DNA of 25,806 nucleotides from CAYSWK01 sp964434735 (GTDB taxonomy: Archaea; Micrarchaeota; Micrarchaeia; Anstonellales; Bilamarchaeaceae). Both the position numbers and the translations under genes were made by a program. This document shows positions 7,639 to 16,262 of this stretch, one piece after another. The stretch's first letter is position 1. Every line of letters starts with the position of its first letter. The DNA lies in NCBI GenBank assembly GCA_964434735.1, contig CAYSWK010000012.1, positions 1 through 25,806 on the forward strand. Direction: 5' to 3'. The notes below the pieces were generated by a model. The model made no database searches, was not told the DNA's origin, and worked only from the letters and a program-made list of their open reading frames with translations.

Positions 7639-8415
7639 TTATTTTACTATGTGCGGCCTTTTTGTAAATTTGGCCTTTATTTTTTTCAATTCTTTTGCAG
7701 GAGTAAATTTCTTAAGGAGGGCATAAAGTTTCTTATACTTTTTTACTTCGATATTTTTACCTAAATACATGCACCAGTCAACAATATACGAAAGAGGACT
7801 GTATCTTGCATATGTTCGCAGCTCATCATGAGGGCCGTTGTGATCCATAAAGTGAACTTCAATACTTGTCGATGCACCTTTTTGAAGAAGGAACTCAACG
7901 ATTTCTTGATTTTCTAGGCAAAGTGCATAAAACAATGGTGTCACTAGTTCAGTTCCCGTGTAGTAATATTCATTGATATCTACGCCTCTATTAAGAGCTT
8001 CTTCTATCTCTTTTTCGGATCCCTTTCGTATAGCTTTTATTAAATCAATTCGATTGGGCAATATAGATTTATGAGGATTGAACATCTGGCGCTCAATTGC
8101 TTGTTGGAATGCTACGGGATCGTTATTTACAATATCCGAAAGCTCCTTTACAATCGAAATAAGAAGTTTTTTCTGTTCCTTTGGTGGTAAGTCGCGGGCG
8201 CAAGGGAACATTTGCAATTTTAGTTTATTACATGCTTGGGAATCGTATTCTATGATGTTTTTATACATTCCACTATAATCGAGACTAAAACTGACAGGAA
8301 TGTCATTTCGACTAAGTGAGCGGATTGGCTTGCCATTATCAAAAAAATCCACTGAAATTAATCGAAGTCCATTTAATGTTCTTTTGTAGTTAGGTTTTAT
8401 TTTAATATTTCCCAT
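7639..8415 (-). CDS. Ankyrin-repeat protein inside the aromatic operon
   Basis: A 258-residue protein. The C-terminal half holds about two ankyrin units: LIKAIRKGSEKEIEEALNRG and the TPLFYALCLENQEIVEFLLQ unit, plus a degenerate third one. The N-terminal half (1-115) is not recognised. No enzyme motif or signal peptide is seen. The ATG at 8415 lies one base after the pheA stop (TAA T ATG), so translation is probably coupled; an in-frame ATG at 8439 would overlap pheA. It may be a protein-protein adaptor; a role in the pathway is only suggested by position. Confidence 0.8.
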   Translation of the reverse strand: MGNIKIKPNYKRTLNGLRLISVDFFDNGKPIRSLSRNDIPVSFSLDYSGMYKNIIEYDSQACNKLKLQMFPCARDLPPKEQKKLLISIVKELSDIVNNDPVAFQQAIERQMFNPHKSILPNRIDLIKAIRKGSEKEIEEALNRGVDINEYYYTGTELVTPLFYALCLENQEIVEFLLQKGASTSIEVHFMDHNGPHDELRTYARYSPLSYIVDWCMYLGKNIEVKKYKKLYALLKKFTPAKELKKIKAKFTKRPHIVK

Positions 8416-8416
8416 A

Positions 8417-9538
8417 TTAACCAATAGGGTAGCACCCAATTATTCGAAGATATTGTGTTTTTTCCCCTAATTCCTTTATAATTCCCTTTATTTTCAGGTC
8501 AGCAGTGTTTCCTATGAAATCGATGTAGAAAAGGTATTCCCAGTTCGTGCTTTGCGATGGGCGGGACTCTATTTTTGTAAGATTTATATTGTGGTCTGCA
8601 AGTACTTTCATAATCCTAAACAAAGATCCTGGAACATGGGGAACGCTGAAAACGATGCTTGTTTTATATTGCGCATTTTTTTGTTTTTTTGAGTAGATTT
8701 TTTCTTCACCTTGCCTTACAAATGCAAGAAATCGAGTAATATTGTTTGGATTATCATTTACTCCTTTTTTGAGTACTTTAAGTCCGTAAACGGTTGCAGC
8801 AGCTTCTGAGGCAATCGCAGCAATTGTTTTGTCTTTCTTTTTTGTAACCATTTCTGCCGCCCCTGCAGTATCAAAATATTCTTTTGAGGCAATTCTCATC
8901 GAAGAAAGCGTATTTTTGCACTGGGCAAGGGCCTGGTAATGAGAGTATGCTTCCTTTATTGTTTCGAGTTTTGAGTCTTCGATTCCGAGCAAACAATGTT
9001 CGATCTGCATGGTAAATTCTGCAACTGCAACAACTTCCTTGTCAAGAAGAATATCATATACGGGAAGCACGCTTCCATATGTTGAATTTTCAACAGGAAT
9101 TATTGCCATATCAACCTTTTGTGTAAGAAGTGCCTCAAATGTTTCTTCAAATTTTTCATAGCCTATGGGCGTTGCGTTGGGAAACATCTTTTGGACTGCA
9201 AGTTCGCTGTATGCCCCGTGTGTTCCTTGGAAAGCCACTGTTAGTTTTTCATTTGAAAAGGGTTTTGTTTTTGTTTCTTGCACTTGCTTTCTTTTAGCGG
9301 CTTGCATGATGTCAATATATATTCTGCGTACGGCATGAGTCTCAAGTCCCTTTTCTTTAGCAATTATATCTAATTGTTCCAAAACGCGTTGTTCGCGTGC
9401 AGGATCGTATACCGGAAGGCCTTCCCGTTCCTTTATTTTGCCTATCTCTTGAGCATAACTAAGTCGTTGAGCTAAAAGTTCAATAAGTTTTGAATCTGTT
9501 GCATCTATTTTTTTGCGATATTCCTCAAGAGTTGTCAT
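8417..9538 (-). CDS. pheA: P-protein: chorismate mutase-prephenate dehydratase with ACT domain
   Basis: A 373-residue bifunctional enzyme that converts chorismate to prephenate and then phenylpyruvate. Residues 1-90 are an AroQ chorismate mutase helix bundle (start LEEYRKKIDATDSKLIELL). Residues 99-280 are prephenate dehydratase with the catalytic TRF (268-270). Residues 293-373 are an ACT domain with the ESRP motif (324-327), which in the family binds Phe for feedback inhibition. The fused P-protein layout is typical of bacteria; many archaea have separate proteins. The ATG lies one base after the aroA-aroC stop. Confidence 0.97.
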   Translation of the reverse strand: MTTLEEYRKKIDATDSKLIELLAQRLSYAQEIGKIKEREGLPVYDPAREQRVLEQLDIIAKEKGLETHAVRRIYIDIMQAAKRKQVQETKTKPFSNEKLTVAFQGTHGAYSELAVQKMFPNATPIGYEKFEETFEALLTQKVDMAIIPVENSTYGSVLPVYDILLDKEVVAVAEFTMQIEHCLLGIEDSKLETIKEAYSHYQALAQCKNTLSSMRIASKEYFDTAGAAEMVTKKKDKTIAAIASEAAATVYGLKVLKKGVNDNPNNITRFLAFVRQGEEKIYSKKQKNAQYKTSIVFSVPHVPGSLFRIMKVLADHNINLTKIESRPSQSTNWEYLFYIDFIGNTADLKIKGIIKELGEKTQYLRIIGCYPIG

Positions 9539-9539
9539 T

Positions 9540-11957
9540 TTACTCCCTCATCAACAAATCAAGCAACGCACAGGCAACGTGTGCCTCAACAATGACGGGT
9601 GCGCGTATTGCAACGCACGGATCATGCCTTCCAAGGACGCTTATTTTTGTGCGTGTATTTGTTTGCATATCCACCGTATCCTGTTCTTTTGCAATTGAAG
9701 AAGTTGGTTTGATTGCAACGCTTATAATAAGTGGCATTCCGTTTGAGATCCCTCCTTGGATTCCTCCGGAATTATTTGTTTTCGTAGTTATCTGCTCTTT
9801 TTCAACGGTGAAGGCATCGTTGTTTTCGCTTCCCTTTGTCGCAGCACCTGCAAATCCAGAACCGAATTCGATGCCTTTCACTGCAGGAACGCTGAAAAGG
9901 TATTGAGAAATTATCGAATCTATTGAATGGAAAATGGGTTCGCCAACTCCTACAGGAAGCCCGTGCACTTGGCATTCGACTATTCCACCGAGCGAATCCC
10001 CTTCTTTTTGTACCTGTTCAATTGCTTCCTTCATTTTTTGTGATGTTTCCTCGTCAGGGCAACGGACTTCGTTCGCATACGTTTTTTCTTTGATTTCTTT
10101 GAACGTGGCTTCTTTTTTGAGTCGCACCGTTCCTACTTGCTTAACGAATGCACCTATTTCAATTCCTTTTTGTGTAAGAATTTGTTTAGCTAGTGCGCCC
10201 GCAATTATTGTACCTACCGTCATTCGTGCAGAAAGGAATCCTCCGCCCCTAAAGTCAAACACGCCGCCATATTTTACAAAAGTCGTGTAATCTCCATGAT
10301 TGGGGCGCGGGGTAAAACGTGTCAGTTCGTACGGTTTTGAATTCGTGTCTTTATTTGGAACTTCAATAACAATAGTGCCACCAGTTGTTTTTCCATTTTT
10401 AACTCCTTGAACTATCGTAAATTCGTCTTCTTCCCTTCTAGGAGTTGTAAGTTTTCCAAAAGGCCTTCTTTTTGCAAGTTCATTTTTGATTAAAGTGAGG
10501 TCTAGTTCCATAGGCGGGAGTCCACTTATTCGAACTCCAATTACTTTTTCATGCGACCCACCATAGAGTTGTACTTTGAATTTTTTACCAATTTGTGCCG
10601 TTTGGCTTAAGACCGTTGCATTAAGCTTACGCATATGATAAAAGAAATCAGGATATGACTTTTTCACAACTTCCGGGTGCGTAATAGTCGTTTCTCCTTC
10701 AGCAATGAGCCCCGCAATTGTACAAGCCATCGCAATTCTATGGTCGTTGTGCGGATCAATCACTGCACCAGTAAGTTTTGTAGGTCCCGTAATCTCAAGG
10801 AAATCCTTTCCTTCTTTGATTCGTGCTCCCATTTTTGAAAGTTCGGATGCGATTGTAGAAAGCCGGTCACTTTCCTTTATTCTCAAACGTCCGGCATTGA
10901 TTATTCTTGTTTTTCCTTTTGCTTGCGTGGCCAATGTTGCAAGAATCGGCACCAAATCAGGGCAGCTTTCAACATCAATCGTTATCGCTTTGAGATTTGA
11001 CTTTGTAATTGCGAGTACGTCTTTTTCCCAGGCATATTTTCCGTTCATTTGCTTAATAATATCAAGAATAAAGGCATCGGCTTGCAGCGAATCCTTTTTC
11101 AAACCTGAAAGTACTATTTTCGGACCTGCAAGTAAACCTGCGGCAATCATAAATGCGGCAGAAGAATAATCTCCTTCAACGAAATACTCTTGAGGTGAAA
11201 TATATTTTTGGTTCCCTTTAATGGTATATTTTCTATAATCTGCAGATCGTCCAATCGTAATCCCGAATTTCTGTAAAACATCAATTGTCATTTCAATATA
11301 GGGTTGTGATTCAACGGGAGTCGTTATTTCAAGTATGCTGTCATTTTCAGCTAAAGGGAGTGCAAAAAGAAGCCCAGAAATAAATTGCGATGAAGAATCC
11401 CCCCGGATTCTAATTTTTCCGCCTTTAAGGTTTTTTTCTGCAGCGTTAATTAAAACGGGGCCAAATCCTTTCTCATCAGAAATTGAAACTCCACTTTTTT
11501 TAAGGGCATCAACTCCATCGCGTGTTGGTCGTTTAAGTAATCCAGAACTTCCGGTAAGCAATACGTTATTTTTTAGTACCGAACAAACGCCCATCAAAAG
11601 CCGAAGTGTTGTTCCTGACTCCTTGCAGTCTATTGGGATAGTTGGGGGTTCAAAAGATGGTTGGGTTCCAAGCTCTTGAATTTCAGGCATTCTGCACACT
11701 TTCAGAGGACTACGCGTAAGCGTACTTCCATCTATTTCTATAGCATCTTGTCCAATTATAATTTTGGCCCCCAATTGTTTGAGTGCCTCAACTGTAGCAA
11801 GCGTATCATCTGAAATAAGCGGATTTTTGACACTTGTTTTTCCATTTGAAAGGGCAGCGGCAATAAGTGCGCGATGCGTGTAACTTTTTGAAGCCGGAAC
11901 CGCAATTGCTTCATTTGCAAGTTGTGACTTTCGAATTATTAATTCAAGTTCACTCAT
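9540..11957 (-). CDS. Fusion of EPSP synthase (AroA) and chorismate synthase (AroC)
   Basis: An 805-residue fusion of the last two steps to chorismate. Residues 1 to about 448 are EPSP synthase: PASKSYTHRA near the N-terminus, RPTRDG, GDSSSQF, CPDLVPIL, RIKESDR and DPHNDHRIAM are all present. About 457-805 is chorismate synthase: GGSHEKVIG, RPNHGDY, RGGGFLSAR, TNNSGGIQGGISNG and GRHDPC. Compared with the usual family, GESHG reads GGSHE and SARET reads SARMT, so the N-terminal part is divergent, but the catalytic His residues and Arg are kept. The start is the ATG at 11957 with GGTGA seven bases before it; an in-frame TTG precedes it. It overlaps the aroDEK stop by eight bases. Confidence 0.95.
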   Translation of the reverse strand: MSELELIIRKSQLANEAIAVPASKSYTHRALIAAALSNGKTSVKNPLISDDTLATVEALKQLGAKIIIGQDAIEIDGSTLTRSPLKVCRMPEIQELGTQPSFEPPTIPIDCKESGTTLRLLMGVCSVLKNNVLLTGSSGLLKRPTRDGVDALKKSGVSISDEKGFGPVLINAAEKNLKGGKIRIRGDSSSQFISGLLFALPLAENDSILEITTPVESQPYIEMTIDVLQKFGITIGRSADYRKYTIKGNQKYISPQEYFVEGDYSSAAFMIAAGLLAGPKIVLSGLKKDSLQADAFILDIIKQMNGKYAWEKDVLAITKSNLKAITIDVESCPDLVPILATLATQAKGKTRIINAGRLRIKESDRLSTIASELSKMGARIKEGKDFLEITGPTKLTGAVIDPHNDHRIAMACTIAGLIAEGETTITHPEVVKKSYPDFFYHMRKLNATVLSQTAQIGKKFKVQLYGGSHEKVIGVRISGLPPMELDLTLIKNELAKRRPFGKLTTPRREEDEFTIVQGVKNGKTTGGTIVIEVPNKDTNSKPYELTRFTPRPNHGDYTTFVKYGGVFDFRGGGFLSARMTVGTIIAGALAKQILTQKGIEIGAFVKQVGTVRLKKEATFKEIKEKTYANEVRCPDEETSQKMKEAIEQVQKEGDSLGGIVECQVHGLPVGVGEPIFHSIDSIISQYLFSVPAVKGIEFGSGFAGAATKGSENNDAFTVEKEQITTKTNNSGGIQGGISNGMPLIISVAIKPTSSIAKEQDTVDMQTNTRTKISVLGRHDPCVAIRAPVIVEAHVACALLDLLMRE

Positions 11958-13851
11958 CAAGTTTCACCATAATTTCCCTTGCCAGTTCTGCTATTTCCTT
12001 TCCATCCGTGCGTATCTTTATATCAGCTGCCTTTTCATAGGCTTTCCTGCGTTTTTCAAGCAACTTGGAAAGTGTTTCTTCTCGTTTTTCGTTGCCTTCT
12101 AGAAGTGGACGTGTTGTTTCCCTTTTTATTCGTTGTGCAGCAGTTTTTGGTTCAACTTCAAGCCACACGATCTTGCCACTACCTTTCATTGTTTTGACGT
12201 TGCCAGGGTTAATTACTGCGCCCCCGCCCATGGCAATAATACAGTTTTCCTTAAGACAGATAAGTTCAACCGCTCTTCTTTCAAGACGCCTGAATTCTGT
12301 TTCGCCATCGTTTTTGAAAATCTCCGTTATTTCTTTTCCGGCCATTTGCTTAATGACTTCATCAACATCGATGAATTCACGTTTTAGTCTTTTTACCATT
12401 TCTTTTCCAACCGAGCTTTTGCCGCTTCCCATCATCCCTATAAGTATTACGTTGTTTTGAGGGTGTTTTTCCCCAAAATAGGAGCGGACTGCGTTTCGCA
12501 TTATTTCAATATCGGCTTTTTTACCCGTCCAAATCTCAAAACCAATTGCGCCTTGGTACACGAGTGCGTTTTCACCGCTTATGATTGATGCGCCGCGTTT
12601 TTGGGCATTCTTGAGAAATTCGGTTATCCGTGGCTTATACACGAGGTCAAACGCAATCTGTCCGTTGCCTATTGCATCCTTTGAAAGTGGGCTTTCAGTT
12701 GTTCCCATCCCTATTGATGTCGCATTGAGTATGATCTCATACGTTTTAGCATGGAAATTTCTCTTTTCCCACTCAAGCGTCTTTCCGCCGCAGTTCTTTG
12801 CAAGCTCTTGCGCTTTTTCAAAGGTACGGTTGCATATGGTTACTTCTGCTTGCGCACTGGTAAGAGCATGTGCGGCTCCCCTTGCTCCTCCTCCAGCACC
12901 TAGAATGAGCACCTTCTTGCCCTTTAGAGGTGTTATCTCTTTCAGGCTGTTTACAACCCCTACTCCATCCGTGTTGTATCCGCGCAGCGTTCCTTCATCA
13001 TTGAGGATAGTATTGACCGCTCCCATTTCCCGTGCGAGCGGGTCAAGTTCATGAACAAACGGGATTACTGCTTCCTTGAACGGGATGGTTACATTAATTC
13101 CACGTACTCCTAATGCTTTTGCACCTTCAAAAAAGTGCTCAAGAAGTGCCCCCGTACATTCGACCTTTGAATATACTCCATCCATTCCATTAAGGTCAAG
13201 CATTGCTTGTTGAATCAAGGGACTTAAGCTTTGTGAAAGCGGGTTTCCAATAAGAAGGTACATTTCTTTTCGTAAAGGAATTTGTCCGGGAGCCTTTGGC
13301 TCGTCAAGACAAAAATAAGTCCAAGGTGCACAGGCGCCGCAGACGATTCTTGATATTTTGCCCAATTCGCCCATGCAGATTGTGATAATAGGCTTTGAAC
13401 AGAGTAAGCCAAGCACCGTTTCATTATCCTCAAGCCGCGTTGCAGTGGTTATGACCTTCACCATATCGGGATTGTGTCCTTCAAGTTCAAGCACAAGCTC
13501 TTCGAGTTTTTCCTTTGAATCTGTTTTTTTGTAATCATGAGAAGAGATGACGACTTTTACGTCTTCGTGTCGTGTTTTTGCGTATGCTGCAACTTCAGGA
13601 TCAAATTCCTCGACATCCATATCTATGTATTTTGCACCTGCATCTATTGCGCGCAACAGTATCTTTTGATCCATTTTTCGTGCTGTTGCAAGAATGGGAA
13701 GTGGTGAGCCGATTATGATGGCTTCAAGATTATGTATATCCTCAAGCCCATCGATGCGAAATTCTACAAGGTCTGCACCCTCATCTTGTGCACGTCCAAT
13801 ATCTTTGTGTGCGGTAACCGCATCCTTTGCCAGTATTGTCACGCATTTCAT
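11950..13851 (-). CDS. Trifunctional AroD-AroE-AroK fusion
   Basis: A 633-residue fusion. Residues 1-193 are type I 3-dehydroquinase: EFRID, SSHDY (H105), the Schiff-base Lys in VKVITTA (K132), and APGQ. About 196-458 is shikimate dehydrogenase: GNPLSQSLSP, NVTIPFKE (K259), GAVN (N280), NTDG (D295) and the NADP loop GAGGGA. About 465-633 is shikimate kinase of the bacterial P-loop type: GMMGSGKS (472-479), DVD (495-497), RRLE (521-524), MGGGAV and lid RPLL. All catalytic residues I can check are present. Most archaea use an unrelated GHMP-family shikimate kinase, so the kinase part is probably of bacterial origin. The order D-E-K differs from the fungal AROM order (kinase before D and E). Confidence 0.96.
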   Translation of the reverse strand: MKCVTILAKDAVTAHKDIGRAQDEGADLVEFRIDGLEDIHNLEAIIIGSPLPILATARKMDQKILLRAIDAGAKYIDMDVEEFDPEVAAYAKTRHEDVKVVISSHDYKKTDSKEKLEELVLELEGHNPDMVKVITTATRLEDNETVLGLLCSKPIITICMGELGKISRIVCGACAPWTYFCLDEPKAPGQIPLRKEMYLLIGNPLSQSLSPLIQQAMLDLNGMDGVYSKVECTGALLEHFFEGAKALGVRGINVTIPFKEAVIPFVHELDPLAREMGAVNTILNDEGTLRGYNTDGVGVVNSLKEITPLKGKKVLILGAGGGARGAAHALTSAQAEVTICNRTFEKAQELAKNCGGKTLEWEKRNFHAKTYEIILNATSIGMGTTESPLSKDAIGNGQIAFDLVYKPRITEFLKNAQKRGASIISGENALVYQGAIGFEIWTGKKADIEIMRNAVRSYFGEKHPQNNVILIGMMGSGKSSVGKEMVKRLKREFIDVDEVIKQMAGKEITEIFKNDGETEFRRLERRAVELICLKENCIIAMGGGAVINPGNVKTMKGSGKIVWLEVEPKTAAQRIKRETTRPLLEGNEKREETLSKLLEKRRKAYEKAADIKIRTDGKEIAELAREIMVKLDE

Positions 13852-13856
13852 GCAAT

Positions 13857-14780
13857 CTATTTCTCAAGTATTGTTTCATCCTTAAGTAACGTTCCAAAGT
13901 GCCTTCCGCCCTCCTCTACATGTACGAGTACCCCTTCACCTTTTTTGAGTTCAGTAACAGGTATGCTTCCTGAAAGCGTTACAAGTCTGATGGTTTCCGC
14001 ATTTTGCAGTATTACTTTTGCGATTTTACCCGTTTTTGTCTTTGCCTCAACCAAAACAAGCGGGCGCATTTCTATCTTGCTTCTCCCAACGGCCGCACTT
14101 CTTAGTTTTCCGTTTCTGTCAGTAATGGTTACTTGAGTTCCTGCCTCCACTTCCTCAAGGTATTTTGTCTTGTTCTCTGCCCCAAGCACGTACATTGAAA
14201 TAGCACCTGCGTTTACCCTGAATGGTCTTGGGGATGCAAGTTCGTTTTTTGCCACTTCCGCTTGGATAAGGAACATGCCGCTTGATGAGCTGCCCACAAG
14301 CATTCCTTCCCCTTCTTTCATGAGCGTTACCGTATCTACACAGCTTCGTGCACCTATTCCGACGTCTTTTATGGAAATTACGGTTGCGGGTTCGAGCAAG
14401 ATTGTTTCAGTTGAACTTGCTTTTCGTACATGCTCAAGCGTTTTTTGGAGTTCTTTTATGTCATTTGTTTCAATGACTACGCCATCTGCTCCTAATTCCA
14501 TTGTTTCAAGCGCAAGCTTTGCTTCAGCTGCCGAATGCACAAGAACGATTATTTCGGCCTTTCCCTTAAGTTTTGCAATCAAATTTTCAAGCGGAATAAT
14601 TTTCCAATCCGTACAAGAGATGCATACTTTTTTCCTTGCCAATCCTTCTTTGACTATTTTTTCCTCATCTTCCTTGGTTTGAATAAGGATTGCATTAATC
14701 GTAGTTGCAACTTCAAGTGATTCTTTTCTTGCAAATTCTTCAACTTTTTTATCAGTTGTTTTTACGATAATTTTTTTCAT
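13857..14780 (-). CDS. aroB': 3-dehydroquinate synthase type II (archaeal)
   Basis: A 307-residue protein of the MJ1249 family, which oxidatively deaminates and cyclises 2-amino-3,7-dideoxy-D-threo-hept-6-ulosonate to 3-dehydroquinate with NAD. Diagnostic segments are ARSCVDTVTLMKEGEGMLVG, SSSSGMFLIQAE and RPFRVNAGAISMY, with the C-terminal SIPVTELKKGEGVLV. It is a largely archaeal family and replaces the bacterial AroB. It lies between ADH synthase (four-base gap) and the AroDEK fusion (five-base gap). Confidence 0.96.
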   Translation of the reverse strand: MKKIIVKTTDKKVEEFARKESLEVATTINAILIQTKEDEEKIVKEGLARKKVCISCTDWKIIPLENLIAKLKGKAEIIVLVHSAAEAKLALETMELGADGVVIETNDIKELQKTLEHVRKASSTETILLEPATVISIKDVGIGARSCVDTVTLMKEGEGMLVGSSSSGMFLIQAEVAKNELASPRPFRVNAGAISMYVLGAENKTKYLEEVEAGTQVTITDRNGKLRSAAVGRSKIEMRPLVLVEAKTKTGKIAKVILQNAETIRLVTLSGSIPVTELKKGEGVLVHVEEGGRHFGTLLKDETILEK

Positions 14781-14784
14781 ACGA

Positions 14785-15567
14785 TCACTTCAGCAATTTC
14801 AGTGCATCCTCAACGCTTGCATTATGGACAATGATGCTTCGAAGGGCAGAAACCATTTTTGAAGGGTTCTTGTGCTGGAATGCGTTTCTCCCCAAGGAAA
14901 TTCCTTTGGCTCCGCCATCTATTGCACCTTTTACCATGCGTAAAACATCCTCATCAGTGTTGCATTTGGGACCACCTGCAATTAAAACAGGAACAGGACA
15001 GCCGCGAACCACCTGCTTGAATGAATCCGGGTCCCCCGTGTAGGGGCATTTGATTAAATCTGCGCCCAATTCCGCACCAAGCCGTGCAACATGTGCAATG
15101 ATTTCAGGTGATGCATTCGTTACGTTTTTTCCACGAGGGTACATCATTGCCAAAAGCGGCAAGCCGGCCTCATCGCATTGGGAGGAAAGCATTCCTAAAT
15201 CCTCAAGCATTTCCGCTTCATAATCGCTTCCGCCTACATTTATGTGTATCGAAACGGCATCTGCTTTCAAACGGAGTGCGTCTTCAACATCTCCAACCAG
15301 CACTTTACGATTTGGGTCTGGCGACATTTTAGTTCCTGCTGAAACGTGCATAATTATTCCACATTTTGGTCGTTTCACAAGCTGCTTAATCATTCCCTTG
15401 TGCAAAAGCACGGCACTTGCGCCTCCTGCATCTGCAAGACGTACTGCTTCGTTAATGTCTTCAAGTCCAGCGATAGGGCCATCAGAAACGCCATGGTCCA
15501 TAGGAATGATGACTCCCTTTTCCTTCTCAAGTATTCTTTCAAGCGATTTTTTTGTTGTTACTTTCAT
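14785..15567 (-). CDS. aroA': ADH synthase (2-amino-3,7-dideoxy-D-threo-hept-6-ulosonate synthase)
   Basis: A 260-residue class I aldolase of the MJ0400/DeoC-LacD family. It has PMDHGVSDGP (D24), MMYPRG (Y143), the Schiff-base Lys in LIKCPYTGD (K173), and the phosphate-binding GGPK and SLGRNAFQ loops. In archaea it joins aspartate semialdehyde with a ketose phosphate derivative to begin dehydroquinate synthesis without DAHP synthase. Fructose-bisphosphate aldolases are close relatives, but the neighbouring type II DHQ synthase supports this role. The start overlaps the tyrA stop (ATGA). Confidence 0.95.
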   Translation of the reverse strand: MKVTTKKSLERILEKEKGVIIPMDHGVSDGPIAGLEDINEAVRLADAGGASAVLLHKGMIKQLVKRPKCGIIMHVSAGTKMSPDPNRKVLVGDVEDALRLKADAVSIHINVGGSDYEAEMLEDLGMLSSQCDEAGLPLLAMMYPRGKNVTNASPEIIAHVARLGAELGADLIKCPYTGDPDSFKQVVRGCPVPVLIAGGPKCNTDEDVLRMVKGAIDGGAKGISLGRNAFQHKNPSKMVSALRSIIVHNASVEDALKLLK

Positions 15568-16262
15568 TTGAGTTCATCCTCTATTTTTTGTAATTCTTTT
15601 TGAATATCCTTAATTAATTCGCGTACCTCTTTTTTATTTGCATTGAGTATTTCCTCAACTACCTGTGCTTCTAAAGGATCATCAAGCACATGCTGGGCAT
15701 ACCGTTCAAACAAGCGATAGCTTGGGGTGCTTAGTTTTCCTACTTGTACGGGTCCCCGTACATTCATGAATGCTTTTCTTAGGATAAACGGCAGAAATAA
15801 CGCGTATTTCATTCCTTGCTCATGTTCCTTGAGCGTTACTTCTGAAATTGTTGCACCCTGGAACAATCCTTGCACTTCTTTTTGGTCCTTTTTTGTCCCA
15901 ATATCGGAAAGTATCGCCACGTTTTGGCCTTCAAATCCGTTAACGTGGTTCCCAAAAAGGGGATGGATAGAAACGATTCTGCACGGGAGTTTTTTGAGTT
16001 CCCCTATGAACGAATTTTTTGTTGAGCCTATATCAACAACCAGCTGATTTTTTTGAACCACGGCCATAAGCTGGGCTATCACACCATCCATTGCAGAAAG
16101 AGGCACTGCAAGAATAATGATATCTGCAGTTTGTACGCGTGTTAATTCGTCTCCTTTATCAATAACGGTGATCCGTTCAACGCATTCCTTCCATACCCAC
16201 TGCTGCCCAAGGAAGGTTGCCATTCTTCCTTTTCCACCAATGATTGCGATTAATGGTTTCAT
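15564..16262 (-). CDS. tyrA: Prephenate dehydrogenase
   Basis: A 232-residue protein with the NAD-binding motif GGKGRMA (9-15), AVPLSAM, DIGSTK (77-82) and the catalytic His in SIHPLFG (H100). It converts prephenate to 4-hydroxyphenylpyruvate. It is short, with no fused chorismate mutase or ACT domain, so mutase activity must come from PheA. The C-terminus is a Lys/Glu-rich helix. It overlaps both neighbours by four bases. Confidence 0.9.
   Translation of the reverse strand: MKPLIAIIGGKGRMATFLGQQWVWKECVERITVIDKGDELTRVQTADIIILAVPLSAMDGVIAQLMAVVQKNQLVVDIGSTKNSFIGELKKLPCRIVSIHPLFGNHVNGFEGQNVAILSDIGTKKDQKEVQGLFQGATISEVTLKEHEQGMKYALFLPFILRKAFMNVRGPVQVGKLSTPSYRLFERYAQHVLDDPLEAQVVEEILNANKKEVRELIKDIQKELQKIEDELK

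Noticed and set aside
9490..11679. Long plus-strand open frames opposite aroA-aroC
   Set aside because: They are antisense shadows of a strongly conserved enzyme gene, with no family similarity, promoter or ribosome site.
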